DNA from: Aplectana chamaeleonis
Taxonomy: Eukaryota; Nematoda; Chromadorea; Rhabditida; Cosmocercidae
Assembly: GCA_029168955.1 (NCBI GenBank)
Contig: JAPDOI010001171.1
Coordinates: 62,001-126,000, forward strand
DNA length: 64,000 nucleotides
Direction: 5' to 3'
Notes under the pieces: model-generated
What the model saw: only the letters and a program-made list of their open reading frames with translations
Databases searched by the model: none
What the model was told of the DNA's origin: nothing
In this document: piece by piece, positions 1 through 10,168 of the stretch
How positions within the stretch are numbered: position 1 is the first letter of the stretch
How the letters are laid out: every line of letters starts with the position of its first letter
Program-made: the position numbers and the translations under genes

Positions 1-91
1 TGATGTAGAGAGATCAATTCAGCAAGGCATCAAGAGCGGCAGACTGCCAGAGCAGCATGTCAAAGAACTGAAACGAATTTTGTTAGAGCAG
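1..91 (+). CDS. possible internal exon, protein unknown
   Basis: Reading from base 2 the sequence is open to base 91 and has a charged, protein-like composition that includes SIQQGIKSGRLPEQHVKELK. It ends in CAG followed by GTTAGT, a good splice donor at 92. The upstream part lies outside the window. No family is recognised. The presumed intron begins at 92 and contains a foldback that is itself split by a hAT-like element, so the next exon is not identifiable. It could be chance coding potential, since only 30 residues are visible. Confidence 0.4.
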
Positions 92-129
92 GTTAGTCAT
101 TTTCAGCTATATTCTATTCCTTTTCTAAG

Positions 130-1974
130 GTCCCCGTAAGGGCTGTGCATAACTGAATTTTGTAATTTCGTAAATCGTAATTTTTGAAAATTCTCGTAAT
201 TCGTAAATCGTAACTGATAATGAGTAATAGGCCCACACATAACCCAAACATCATTCGATGTGGAAACACCGTGGCATTTCAGTGATGAGGTGTTTCCATA
301 TCGAAGGAGATTTGAGGTTGAGTTTCAAAAGGCATTTTTAGAGCAGCACTTGAATAAATATTCAGTATACATACGTGAGATAGAAACGACTTTAATAGAC
401 AAAATGGAAACTCTAAGTTTATTTAAGTACCACACCTGTGCCTAGTTTCGCCCAACTTTTGAATACGAAAGCATAGGGAATCATCGCTCTACTAAACACA
501 CTTCAGTTGAAGCCAAGGAGGACAACACTGTGATGAGAAAAAAATTACGGGTCCACAGTTTTGTCTTAACCTTTTAAGGAAGTATGCTTGGATAACGTGG
601 CCATCCTAAAGGGGATATACATTTACAAAACCACTTTTTTGGCGCAGAAATCGAGTCTGCTCTCTGTATTTGTGAGGCGTTATTCTGAACGAGGTTATAA
701 GCGTTCCTCCCCATAAGCGTAAGGATGGAGACGGCGGTCTGAGTGGTGAAGGTTGTTTAGGATTTTGAACTGCAAAAGGGTTGGGCTCCCTCTAAATCTG
801 CGCTTTCAAAAATTAGGTTCTTCATCTTCTTTTCTTTTGCTCAGAACTAAATCCTCATTATTAAAAACATTTGTAAACTTTTTTGAAAAAGTAGGAGACC
901 CGCAGCCATAATTTTTCAGAAATGTTTTGAACCAAATTTTGCATACACCACCTTTCCTCTCGTAGCCTCAGGAGATAGACATCAAAGGTTGGTTTGGGAG
1001 CCGTAAAAAATTTTCGTCGAATGTTTTCAGGTTAGAAAGTTATTTTCCCGATTCTCCGGCAGATTTGAGTTGACGAAGTTCCACTTTTTTGTTTGTATCT
1101 AACCGCTAGGGATGGATGCACGGGGAAGGTTGTTTTTGAAATCTCCGCAAAATTCTGCAACGAAGTGTATATCGGGTTCCAACCTTTACTTGCTCCATGA
1201 GCCAGCCAGGTCTTTAGAGCCGAGCCCCATATTAACTGTCTATTCATATGGGAATGGAATTGCTGTGCGCAGTTGCAGAGGACCGCTTTAGAAGTTTACA
1301 GAGAGCTAGAAGATAGTGATGCTGGGACGATTATCAATCATGTCAGGACCTCGCGGTCGCAGCATGATTCTGTTTGCAGTACGTGTTGCAACAGCGATTG
1401 TCTGCAACTGCGGACCGAAATTTTGGTCCGATATAGACTGTAGCTCCACCAAAGGTCTGCGTCTCTAGTGTTCATCATGTGACAAGAGCATTCCATGAAA
1501 GTAAATAGCTTTGAAGCTACCGACCTGGCTCGGCTTGGAGCAAGGAAAGGTTGGAACCAAATAATATGTTAGGGTCCGTCAGAGTGAGAAGGGGGGGGGG
1601 CGATTGGTCATACCTAAAGCTTGCTATCAACAATTATGACTGCCCTACTGCAGACTTCAACCGGCCGGAAATGCAAGGGTACGGGATCACCAAAAATTGA
1701 AAATTTGACGAGTAATCAAATATTAGGAGGGTGGTAAATTTAAAAGTGTTGAAGCTGTGTTGCAGGGAAAGTGTTAAATTTATATTTGTACTCGACCGCA
1801 GATTTGCTTTGTTCATTTAACCGCGTTTCCACGTTTTGTTACGATTTGTTACTATTCGTTACGATTATGGGCCCGAATTTCGTAAATTGTAAATCGTAAA
1901 AAAATTGCCGAAAACGCCCGTGATTCGTAAATCGTAAACCGTAATTCGTAATTACGCACAGCCCTGTTCCCCGT
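130..1974. mobile_element. hAT-like element 1 (element 138-1966, target duplication 130-137 / 1967-1974)
   Basis: The ends are AAGGGCTGTGC at 138 and GCACAGCCCTG ending at 1966. This fits the hAT superfamily terminal style CAGGGNTGTGC. The flanks GTCCCCGT (130-137) and TTCCCCGT (1967-1974) match at 7 of 8 bases, the length hAT elements duplicate. Just inside both ends lie AT-rich arrays of CGTAAATCGTAA-type units (about 155-215 and 1850-1950), mainly in the same orientation at both ends. No transposase reading frame is recognisable. A 61-codon open frame at 260-445 is uncharacterised. The element looks non-autonomous and old. Confidence 0.65.
700..1245 (+). repeat. single arm copy of the 5.6-8.1 kb inverted repeat
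   Basis: This stretch resembles the left arm of the giant inverted repeat at 5575-6560. Both have GGATGGAGACGGCGGT-type sequence followed by GGTGAAGGTTGTTTAGG, and both end in ATATCGGGTTCC, a CCAGCCAGGT block and GAGCCGAG. Here only one arm is present, inside hAT-like element 1. A short related piece occurs near 1530-1560. The function is unknown. Confidence 0.5.
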
Positions 1975-2449
1975 CATAGTCGGCCAGAAGCCGGACTGCG
2001 CCGTCCTCTCCCGCTCCGAGTGATCCTACGCTATTCCCTCCCATCCCTTGTGCTCCTGCGCCGTCCATGGTGGGTCGCATGTATGCCAATTGATTAGGCG
2101 GGCGCACTGCGGACGGCGCAGTCCGGCCACAACGGGGGAATTTTCCACCTACGTGGGCAATGCATTGCATACGTATCGACCGGGACGGACACGACAGAAC
2201 AGGACGCAGCGGGCGGGTGCACTCCGGACCCATCGGGGGGATTTTTCGACCTGAGTGGCAATGCATTGCATAGGTATGTATCTACCGATGTGGCTGCAGC
2301 TTATCGGGCGACTATGACGGGGACCTGATACGGCCTGAACTTTTTCGTTCTACTGGATCCCTTTCAATTTGCCCGGTAGCGTGCCGATCATCGATCTTCA
2401 AGCTCTTGGCTCATTGGAAGGTACTCACTAGGGAATCTCGCTTGCAATG

Positions 2450-2541
2450 TATGGGCTTTCAAGAACTTGTGGATGATTCTTGGTTAAGTCGGATGCGCTC
2501 TTTCCGAACCTTTCACTGAATTTTGCAACGGATCTCAAGTT
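2450..2541 (-). repeat. dispersed coding-like repeat, copy 1
   Basis: Read on the minus strand this about 92-bp stretch matches the plus strand at 9519-9622. Shared blocks are AACTTGAGATCCGTTGCAAA, GACTTAACCAAGAA-type sequence and AAAGCCCATACAT. Both copies translate to similar peptides around LRSVAKF and LTK, which suggests a decayed coding repeat, perhaps a retroelement. It abuts the target site of hAT-like element 2. Bases 2327-2449 show nothing recognisable. Confidence 0.4.
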
Positions 2542-2794
2542 ATGACCAGGCATGTGCGATAAACTTTGAAACCGAAAAAACCGAGAAACGAAAAATTTTT
2601 GGTTTTGAATTCGAAAAATTCCGAAAAAAACCGAAAAAGAAAATTTTCTTTTGAAACGTCTAATTCTCCTAATTATAATACATGACTTGATTGGAAAAAC
2701 AAGGTAACATAATCGAAAAGCTTCGAATAAGGACAGAATCATGTTTTCTTAGTGAAACAAAAGCATACGCAATCAACGTATTAGTGTGAGCAAT

Positions 2795-2955
2795 TTCGCC
2801 CCTCTCAGACAAACCATCGCTTGGAGCGGGACCGGCTCCTCCCAATTGTGACGTCATCGCCCGGACAGCGGCCGAGGGGCGAACTGGCACCACGGTCCCT
2901 GTCCGGTAGGAATATCAGGGTCGGCCGCTCTCAGGGCGACAGCGGTGCCATTGCC
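2795..2955. repeat. GC-rich short repeat B', copy 1
   Basis: It begins CTCAGACAAACCATCGCT and contains GGCTCCTCCCAATTGTGACG and GGCGAACTGGCACC. The same blocks occur in inverse orientation at 18222-18378, and the AACCATCGCT end is shared with the B copies at 3343-3522 and 14366-14550. The sequence is self-complementary around CGCCCGGACAGCGGCCGA. This is probably a small non-autonomous DNA element; its target duplication could not be fixed. Confidence 0.5.
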
Positions 2956-2977
2956 AGAGATGGAGAGAAGCGGGAAT

Positions 2978-3048
2978 GGTTGTTCTTTGATTGATAACGT
3001 GCGGGCCACGTTATCACTCGAAGAACAACCAATCCTGCGGGTATAAAA
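2978..3048 (+). promoter_or_regulatory. hairpin followed by CCAAT and TATA-like motifs
   Basis: GGTTGTTCTTTGATTGATAA at 2978 pairs with the complementary arm ending at 3030, giving a 23-bp near-perfect hairpin. CCAAT at 3029-3033 and TATAAAA at 3042-3048 follow, then a GC-rich leader. The two motifs are closer together than in a standard promoter, and no gene is recognised downstream. It lies inside hAT-like element 2, so it may be a remnant promoter of that element or chance. Confidence 0.3.
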
Positions 3049-3342
3049 GGCGGCTCGCCTCGTGTATACGGGTAGTTGGCCTTTCGAGGCCACTCTTGAG
3101 AGGTGACCTCGGGTCACTCTCAGGAAAACAATTTTTGGCGGCCGAGGGGATCCCCCATGGCCGGCGGTGGGGAAGGCTTTCTCATTGCGGACCATGCTGG
3201 GATGGTATCCTTATTGCGACCTGTGGCAGCATTAACCTTCTGGCCCACAGGCTGTAACAAATACCTTATCCTCTTAAGAGGCTTATTTCTCTCCAGAAGA
3301 GGCGGAAATGAAGAAAACATAGCAGTTAGGAAATTTTTGAAA

Positions 3343-3522
3343 ATCGCCCGAACAGAGACCGCAGTGCCAGTTGGGACCGAAGGTCGCTCCGAGCGGGACT
3401 GCTGTCGCCTGGAGAGCGGCTGCTATCGCCCGAATAGATGGCTAATTTTCGCTTGAAGCGGAGAGACAGCGCCGCTCGAGTCGCTCTCCGGTCCCGCTCC
3501 GAGCGATGGTTTGTCTGAGTTG
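3343..3522 (-). repeat. GC-rich short repeat B, copy 2
   Basis: This runs from CGCCCGAACAGAGACCGCAG to GCGATGGTTTGTCTGAG. It is the reverse complement of 14366-14550 over most of its length, sharing GGCTAATTTTCGCTTG and the GAGAGCGACTCGAGCGGCGC block. It is rich in CGGAGAGCG-type inverted units and can fold. It is probably a small non-autonomous DNA transposon. Confidence 0.6.
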
Positions 3523-3529
3523 TTGCAGT

Positions 3530-5287
3530 GTTTAATCCTGACAAAATTGCAGCGCTGAACACCCTCTAAAATTCTTATTGTGAAGTTCTTGTTCAAAACT
3601 GCGGTAGTTCTCTGAACAATCATGTCCACGTTTTTTCGAGTTTTTGATCGTAATTGTGGGCTCGAATGTCGCCCTTAACTTTATGAAAAAAAGCGAATCC
3701 GTAGACGCTGAAAATTGTGGGCAAGTCACAGATCAAAACAAGCTTTGCACAGAGACGAACATCAGATGTATAGCACGAATTTCTCGAGCTGTCATGCTGA
3801 ATTTCAGTGTCGCGTCGAGGTCAGCACTGACCAGTAGCTCAGTCTCTCGGCGCTATGAGAAGTTCATGGCCGCAACAATTAGCGTTATTATTTAGAATGG
3901 TGATGCTTCCGCCTGTAGGATTTCATATTTCTGGTTCTTCGGAGAATTATTCCTGAAAGTTATCGTCATGCTCAAAAGATGCGCCGTAGTCGCTTTAGTC
4001 TGCTGATGAACAGGAAATTTAAGAAATTTAGACCCAGTCAGTCTAATTTTTTATCGAAAGTAATGTACTAGGAGGAACCGTTGTGCAAGGGGCAGATCAT
4101 ACGTTTGCATTTACGCGAAATGATTCTGGCAAGGGAGGGTTGCACACATAAGATGGAGTTTCGAGATGCCACTTTGATATGTTCTAGGATGAGCACACTG
4201 GTCCAATATTCTATACTCAGAATCGGCTAAATGCCTGAAAGATTCACAGGAGATTTCCAAAAGTGGGCATTTCCGTAGCTTTGCCAATAGGAAAGGGGTA
4301 CACGAATTACAATCGTTAGGGCGTTCAAAAAATTGTCTTGGATTGGATTGAGCTTACAACTTGTTTCTGGGGGTTGTTTTGGGCGCTGATTAAGAATCTG
4401 AGGCCCATTTGTCAATATTTCAAAAAATTTGTCCGATTTGGTCCGAAGCTTCTAAATGGGGGAAATTTTGCTGCGCAAACGAGACTTTCGACGATTTCGA
4501 GAATCCTACGTCTAAATCGCCTCAAAATTTGCACTTAAGGGCTATTCGGGCTGCCTGACACAAATCTGCAACCCGTTTATTGATTTTCGACATATCGCGG
4601 TAGGGTGGGTATACGGTAGCTCGGTCAAAGTCTCAGATTTAACTCAAAATTTCACTGTGCGTGTTACAGGCTATAAAACGGCGAAATTCACTTGGTTCCT
4701 ACGCGTGCTGGTGCGGAGCGGAGGTTAGAGTCAATGAGGAAGCGTAGGGCAGACGGAGGCCGAGGCGTCGCGCGCGCCGTTCGCGTCTCGAAAGATGTGA
4801 ATTACGACGTTTTATTTAGGGTACATATCTGGGACGCTGAACACGAATTTGAGATACATTTTCCGATTTTCGAAACTTTAAGGAAGGTATCGCCTGTTCA
4901 AAGGCATTTTGCCTACCGTAACCTACAGTAACCCTGTCTGGCCCGGAATAGACGCCAGATTTGGATTCAGCGCCCTAAATGACCCCGGTTGAAAGTTTTG
5001 AGCCGAATCCGAAAATGCATTTCTGAACGCCCCGAAATTTCCCTGTTTGGTAGGTACCCTTACCTTTTCTTGAGCAATAAAAATGCCGTTTTTCTTAGCC
5101 AATTAGCCAATTACAAGCACGGGTCATTTGTATACTTTCACAGACCTACAGCAACGACAACGTGATTTTCCAAATCGCCGTCAGAAGGTAACAAGCCTCC
5201 CTTGTGAGATCAAATGAAAGACAAGTGCAAACTTGCTGCAGACGTCTGTAGGCAGCAATGGATCCACTGCAAGTCGCATCAGAAGCA
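3530..5287. other. interior of hAT-like element 2, no recognised gene
   Basis: Open frames of 66-83 codons occur (for example 3644-3895, 4338-4538 and 4692-4931 on the plus strand), but none shows a family motif. The 4692-4931 frame ends in a protein-like run around NYDVLFRVHIWDAEHEFEIH and could be a remnant of element-encoded protein. No conserved hAT dimerisation or zinc-finger motif was seen. Confidence 0.4.
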
Positions 5288-6574
5288 CAAACTTCAGACC
5301 AAAAAATACCGAAAAAAATTTTAACTTTTTCGTTTTTTTCGGTATTGATTTTTTTCACCAGAAAGGGCGAAAAACGAAAAAACCGAAAAATCGAAAAACG
5401 AAAAACGCTGGTTATGACTGGTCAAAATTACCACGTTGTATTTCATAGTTTTTTGTAATTCCGTGTACCGAGTGAGTGCTGTGTGATTTGAACAGTAAGA
5501 CAACAGTGACAAGAACGAAAATGGTATTCAAGCCTACATAATCCGAGCGCGGCGTTCCCCGTAACAAAAATGGGCATGGCTTGGGGGCATAGATTCGTTG
5601 GGGTGGAGACAGCGGTCCGAGAGGTGAAAGTTGTTTAGGGTACCTGAGTGGAGAATGGTGAAGGTTCCCTATAGACTTGCAACTTCAAAATTCGACGTTT
5701 TCTTAATGCCCTTTTTCTTGCGTTCAATATATTTTTGTTTTCAATCATTAATTTTGAAACATTTTTTTCGTTAGCTGACCTCCTTTAAAAATTCACTATT
5801 TTTAATGAAATGATCTGCCTGGTCCATGAAAAATTTCCTTTGAGCTGTCTTGGAGTCAAGGATTTTCGGAAAATTTCTCCATGCGATTTTTGAAAAAATA
5901 CCTGTTCTTCGAGCATAACATTTTTGCCCCTTGAGATGGATCTTTGAACCGAGCTGATTCCAAAATCTTCATAAAATTTTACGTCGAATAATGTTTTCAA
6001 TTTGAGAACAAAACGTCTCCAATCTCTCAGCCGATTTCAATTTATGAAATAACGTTTCTTCCACCAAAAGCAATCAGTTTTTCGTTTATAACTTTTTTAT
6101 CCTAAAAGATAGCCCTATGGTAGTGTTTTCGGAATCATCATTAAATTCTGCATCGAATGGCGTTTTTAGTTTTGAAAACCATGTTTCCGCTCTTCCAGCC
6201 GATTTCAGTTTATAAAGTGCGTTTTTTTTTCATCTGAAATTATTGGTTTTTTGTCCATAGCTTTTTCGTGCTTGGAGACAGGCCTTTGGTGAACGTTGTT
6301 TTCAGGATCCCCATAGAATTCTGCGTCGATCAGTGTTTCCAAGTTTGAAAAAATGTTTTCTCGATCCTTCAGCCTAATTCATTTTACGAAACACCGGTTT
6401 TTCCCCTATAACTCTTTAAATGTTGAAGATATGGTTCTGGGTGTTTTTGGAATCTACGTAAAGCTCTGCGTCGAACGATATAACGGGTTCCTGACTTTGC
6501 TTGTCCTATAAGCCAGCCAGGTCGGTGGAGCCGAGCTCCATAGTTATCGCCATAGGGTGCTCTCACCTCTATGG

Positions 6575-6958
6575 TTTAGAGGCAATATCCACGATAAAAA
6601 ATCGTTTTTCTGTTTTGCCGCCTATCTTGAGAACGGCCCCATGCTGATTGCAATGATGTCTCTCAAATCGTATACGACCTTCTGGGAACGGAGTTATGGT
6701 CCCTCAATAATTGAGCTAGGGAAGCATGGTGGACGAGCTGTCCGAGGCTTGTAACTTCCGTCTTCTGCAGCCGATGTATGCGAGCTGACCTGAGTAAAGA
6801 GAGAAGTTGAGAATGAAGGAAAGAACGGGGCTAACGATTGGAAATCATCTTTTCCCGTTTTCATGCGTTCTTTCGACATCAACGTTACAGTGTGCCCCTC
6901 CACTATCCATTCCTAGTGAAAAATGAAACACATTTTTTATCGTGAACACTGTCCTTAA
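6575..6958 (+). mobile_element. TTAA element family A, shortened copy
   Basis: The left end TTTAGAGGCAATATCCACGA (6575) is a mutated form of the family end TTAAAGGCAGTGTTCACGA. The right end is ATCGTGAACACTGTCCTTAA. The left interior (CTTATCTTGAAAAC-type sequence, then GGGAAGCATGGTGGACGAG and GAGCTGACCTGAGTAAAGAG) is shared with copies at 6954, 20222, 25006, 26940, 56405 and 56966. The right interior matches the copies at 25006 and 26940 but is internally deleted. Non-coding. Confidence 0.75.
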
Positions 6959-7450
6959 AGACACTGTTCGCGATAAACTTCCTCCTCGGATTTTTCATGA
7001 CAAACGCTTCTCGTGACTCTCAGAAGCAGAACAGCGTCGAAAAAACGGGACGAAAAGCTACCCAGGGGCCGCAAAACGGCTTAGAAAAGTGGGCAAACCC
7101 CGCCGCTGTGGGAAAGTGCGGCCCCGTTCCGCCTTCGACGTGAACAAAGGAACACTCGAAATAGTGAGTTGAGCGATGGTTTAGGATCAAAAGCCCCGTT
7201 CTTCCCTTCATTCTCAACTTCCCTCTTTACTCAGGTCAGCTCGCATGCATTGGCTGCAAAAGACGGAACTTACAAGCCTCGGACAACTCGTCCACCATGC
7301 TTCCCTAGCTCAATTTTTGAGGGACCATAACTCCATTATCAGAAGGCCTTGTACGATTCCAGAAGCATCACTGGAATTAGAATGGGACCGGTTTCAATAT
7401 AGGCAAAAAAAAACAGAAAAGCGATTTTTATCGCGTACAGTGCCTTTAAA
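6954..7450 (-). mobile_element. TTAA element family A, full-length inverted copy
   Basis: It begins CTTAAAGACACTGTTCGCGA and ends TATCGCGTACAGTGCCTTTAA, so both termini are the family inverted repeat. It lies tail to tail with the preceding copy and shares the junction bases. The interior carrying CTCAGAAGCAGAACAGCGTC and AACGGCTTAGAAAAGTGGGC is the same variant as at 56966-57453. It is about 497 bp and non-coding. The pair sits at the symmetry centre of the giant inverted repeat. Confidence 0.8.
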
Positions 7451-8111
7451 TGAGAGACGCTGAGATCTGCTGGAGCCAACAACAGGGCTCGGCTCCACCG
7501 ACTTGGCTGGCTTATGGAGCAAGCAAAGTTAGGAACCCGATATATCATTCGACGCAGAATTTTACGAAGTTTTCAAAAAAAATTATGAACAGAACCCTAA
7601 CTTTCACGGTTAAAGAGTTACAGGCGAAAAACCGGTGTTTCATAAAATGAAGTAGGCTGAAGGATCGTGAAAATATTTTTCCAAACTGAAAACACTCGTC
7701 GACGCAGAATTCCATCGAAATTCCGCAAACAACTTTCAAAAAAAGTCCATCTCCCAGCACGAAAAAGTTATGGACGAAAGATCGATAATTTTAGGCGAAA
7801 AAAATGCACTTCATAAACTGGAATCGACTGGAAGAAGGGGACTTGATTTTTGAAACTGAAAGAGCTATTCGATGCAGAATTTTATGGGGACCGAAAACAA
7901 CCTTCACCAAAGGTCTATCTCTAAGCAAAAAAGTTATGGACGAAAATCCGGCAGTGACACCCACCCAATCTTGAAAAAGACTTGCATGAGTGTTGGGTCA
8001 CTTTCATTCTTATTCGGGGCGTCCCTATGGTGAAAGTTCCCCTCTTCACCCGCCCATATGTGAAGGTTGGTGGAGTACATGGCTCCACCCAACGAAGCTA
8101 TGCTTGGGGGG

Positions 8112-8350
8112 GGGGTGTTAATCGAATCCACAGCGCGGGAGCAGTTCGGCTGGCACGCGTGACGCACGCGGCGAAAACCGCTGCGCGCGTCGTCGTTCGA
8201 GCGCGTTAATCGTGGGGCCTCTGACAAGAAAAGTAGTAGGCGCTCGGTTAATGCGCTCCAACGGCGGCGCGCCCGCAGTTGTTTTCCGCCGCGCGCGTCA
8301 TCGTGTGTCAGCCGAACTGCTCCTGTGCTGTGGATTCAATCAACATCCCC
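8112..8350. mobile_element. GC-rich foldback element
   Basis: GGGGTGTTAATCGAATCCAC at 8112, followed by AGCAGTTCGGCTG, is matched inversely by CAGCCGAACTGCTCC and GTGGATTCAATCAACATCCC ending near 8350. The GC-rich interior (GCGCGCGTCGTC, GCCGCGCGCGTC) continues the pairing. It is about 239 bp with no coding capacity. It directly abuts the end of the giant inverted repeat. Confidence 0.6.
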
Positions 8351-8717
8351 TTGGCGGGCGCTCGTGTCAGGAAGGCTTGTCGAAATTTCGCATTTTCGAA
8401 CATTCATAAAATTTCTGAAAAAATAGGAACACCTCATAGCGCTAATTTCCTTGTTCAGGAAGACAGTGAACACATTTTTAGCTCGCAATACGGAAGAAAG
8501 TTCTCGTCCGCGATCACCAAGATTGCATGAGGGGTACCCCATGAAAAAAAATTTTAAAAAAAAATTTGTAGTCAACCAGGTCAAGCTCGTTTGAAAGCCG
8601 GTCCGGAAAAACTCCTGCTTGATTCACACCCCGATTCAGCGGAAGCTGCTCGAGATAACCGCGGCGATAACCTCTTAGAAGCACTTCATGTGGCAATATT
8701 GAGTTTACCGCAATGTT
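8351..8717. other. no recognised feature
   Basis: This is AT-rich sequence with an A-rich run near 8540-8565. No gene, terminal repeat or tandem array was seen. Confidence 0.4.
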
Positions 8718-8765
8718 AGAAGGACATGGTACGGTTGCGGGCTCTCTCTAACATACTGTAGTCTG
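8718..8765 (+). repeat. short fragment of dispersed repeat J
   Basis: AATGTTAGAAGGACATGGTA followed by CGGTTGCGG resembles the start of repeat J at 24836 (AATGTTGAAAGGCCATGGTG, CGGTTGCGG). Only about 45 bp are preserved. Confidence 0.35.
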
Positions 8766-9030
8766 ATGGTGTTATCACTAATTTTTTCGAAATAACTGAG
8801 GTTGGTCCGTGAGTTTCTCTTTGCACTCTCACATTTTCACTTATTTCCATTGCTTCCACAGATGTAGCCATATCGGTGAAAACACAGACTCACCAATTTA
8901 TCACAGCTGCTTCGGAAACTTGAGTGATACCAGAAACAGACTACCGTATGTTAGGACGAATCGGCAACCTCTCCATTTCCTTTTAATATTGCGGCAAACT
9001 ATACAAAGCTCAATATAATAAATCTTTTAT

Positions 9031-9182
9031 TCAGCATTGATGGTACATTGCAGGGAGGTCTGCTTTTATATGTTTTCCATGAAACATTACTACGTCCTTC
9101 AGTGTTTCTTGAACAGGTCCCGTAGTATTCATTTCCTCGTCAGCATGATCAAAGTCGTCCTCCACAGGGCTTCGTCGTCCAG
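9031..9182 (-). CDS. possible terminal exon, protein unknown
   Basis: On the minus strand an open frame preceded by AG at 9183-9184 runs to a TGA at 9031-9033, and its last residues are ADLPAMYHQC. The stop is immediately overlapped by AATAAA (TGAATAAA), a plausible polyadenylation signal. The peptide is acidic near its start (PVEDDFDHADEEMNTTGPVQ). A second frame over the upstream part is also protein-like (YDWDPTHELDDEALWR), so a frameshift, or a different start, is possible. No family is recognised. Confidence 0.35.
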
Positions 9183-9252
9183 CTCATGTGTCGGGTCCCA
9201 ATCATAGAAAAACATCGTTCTATCCACTTTCGCAAAATAATGCTAGCATAAT

Positions 9253-9324
9253 ATTAATGACGGGAGTCGAACCCCTGCCGTCTGCCTATAATCTCCGCTC
9301 CCTACCGTTGCTCCATCCATTAAT
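9253..9324 (-). ncRNA. tRNA-like sequence, probably a pseudogene or SINE head
   Basis: On the minus strand the 72-nt stretch has perfect 7-bp acceptor-like ends, ATTAATG and CATTAAT. It has a T-arm-like GGGGTTCGACTCCC, which fits the B-box GGTTCGANNCC, and an A-box-like TGGAGCAACGGTAGGG. The D and anticodon stems do not pair well and the T stem has a mismatch, so a working tRNA is doubtful. Confidence 0.35.
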
Positions 9325-9518
9325 AGCGGTGGAATGCGAACGATTTCGAGGCAATGACTCATCACCATTAGGTCCCTGTCAGACTTGGTCGAAACACCGA
9401 CTGAGTCCGACTGAATCCAGGGCAGAAATCAACCTTGGTGCATTGGACTTGAGCGTGTGCGTGCGTGAAGCACCTCGACTGAGTGGATTGCGGTCGGCTT
9501 TAACGAGTAATAACTTGC

Positions 9519-9622
9519 TAACTTGAGATCCGTTGCAAAATTCAATCACAGAATCGGAAAGGGCATGTCCGAATTGACCAAGAAGAGCTAATAGATTTTC
9601 AAAAGCCCATACATGGGTTGCG
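9519..9622 (+). repeat. dispersed coding-like repeat, copy 2
   Basis: This is the plus-strand counterpart of 2450-2541, with AACTTGAGATCCGTTGCAAA, a GAATTGACCAAGAAGAG block and AAAGCCCATACATGGG. It contains stops, so it is non-coding now. Confidence 0.4.
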
Positions 9623-10168
9623 TGGTTCGCTAGTCAGCTGGCACTATGAGCACTTGCTCCTTCTACCAGCGTTTTGGTGCCCGTATCACCTGATAATTTT
9701 ATTTCTCACCTGACTGGTCAAGGAATTTGCATGGGCATCAGAGCATTCTGTGAGGAAACCATTTCTTTAACAAGACGGAGGGAGAAGCCTCGATACACCT
9801 ACATACAGTAGAATGCTTATTTTTACTATGCAAAAAGAGTGAGCAACGGTTACGTGTACAGGGCGAAAATTTCTGTAAAAAATGGTGAGCTGTAGGAAAA
9901 TTTGGCAAAGAAGCTCCTAAGACTTGTGACTTGTTAAAACGAAGTCTTTTTCGGATTCTGAAAAGTCATATTCACAGCTTAAATTGCTTTCTAATACTTT
10001 TTATCAGAAGTAAAACTTTTTTCACTAGTCTTTGTCAGTGGTCTTTTTCACTCTTACAGGGTTTCATTTCTCATGGCGCCATATGCAGCTCGAGTACAGG
10101 ATATTGTTACCAAATTGTGGATGAGATCAAAAGTGTGAAAGGAGAGTAGGTTCATTCTTGTTTCTGGC
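9623..10168. other. no recognised feature
   Basis: This is mixed unique-looking sequence. A 72-codon open frame at 9931-10149 has no recognisable motif. No terminal repeats were seen. Confidence 0.35.

Larger units (their letters stand above)
128..2326. mobile_element. foldback element split by hAT-like element 1
   Basis: AGGTCCCCGT at 128-137 and CCCCGTCATAGTCG at 1970-1983 together form one terminus, AGGTCCCCGTCATAGTCG. It is matched in inverse orientation by CGACTATGACGGGGACCT at 2309-2326. The two pieces of the left terminus are separated by the hAT-like insertion at 138-1966. A second internal inverted pair (GCCGGACTGCGCCGTCC near 1991, its complement near 2112) and a degenerate duplication carrying GCAATGCATTGCATA (near 2156 and 2255) make the original about 360-bp element strongly foldback. 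Superfamily unknown. Confidence 0.5.
2539..5418. mobile_element. hAT-like element 2 (element 2547-5410, perfect duplication GTTATGAC)
   Basis: GTTATGAC at 2539-2546 and again at 5411-5418 is a perfect 8-bp target-site duplication. The element begins CAGGCATGTGCG and ends in CGCTG, so its outermost CAG is inverted. Subterminal arrays of ACCGAAAAA and AAACGAAAAA units lie at about 2567-2650 and 5288-5408. They run mostly in the same direction at both ends, although one reversed block occurs near 5320-5345. At 2864 bp it is shorter than typical autonomous hAT elements, and no transposase is recognised. It carries two copies of short repeat B and a promoter-like hairpin segment. Length, duplication and terminal CAG support hAT; the terminal repeat itself is weak. 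Confidence 0.65.
5575..8112. mobile_element. giant inverted repeat (arms 5575-6560 and 7451-8112)
   Basis: The left arm reads TGGGGTGGAGACAGCGGTCC near 5598 and ends in CTTTGCTTGTCC, CCAGCCAGGT and GTGGAGCCGAG near 6535. The right arm is its diverged reverse complement, from about 7460 to 8112. Within each arm a module of roughly 120-140 bp recurs several times, with shared phrases such as ATTCTGCGTCGA, CAGTTTATGAA and CATAACTTTTT. The two arms are separated by a tail-to-tail pair of TTAA elements. No reading frame is recognised. It is probably a foldback DNA element with repetitive arms. Confidence 0.6.

Noticed and set aside
2978..3320. LTR of a retrotransposon
   Set aside because: TATA-like and CCAAT words are present but there is no second copy, no primer-binding site and no gag-pol nearby.
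9253..9324. Functional tRNA gene
   Set aside because: The acceptor ends pair but the D and anticodon arms do not fold, and the T stem has a mismatch.
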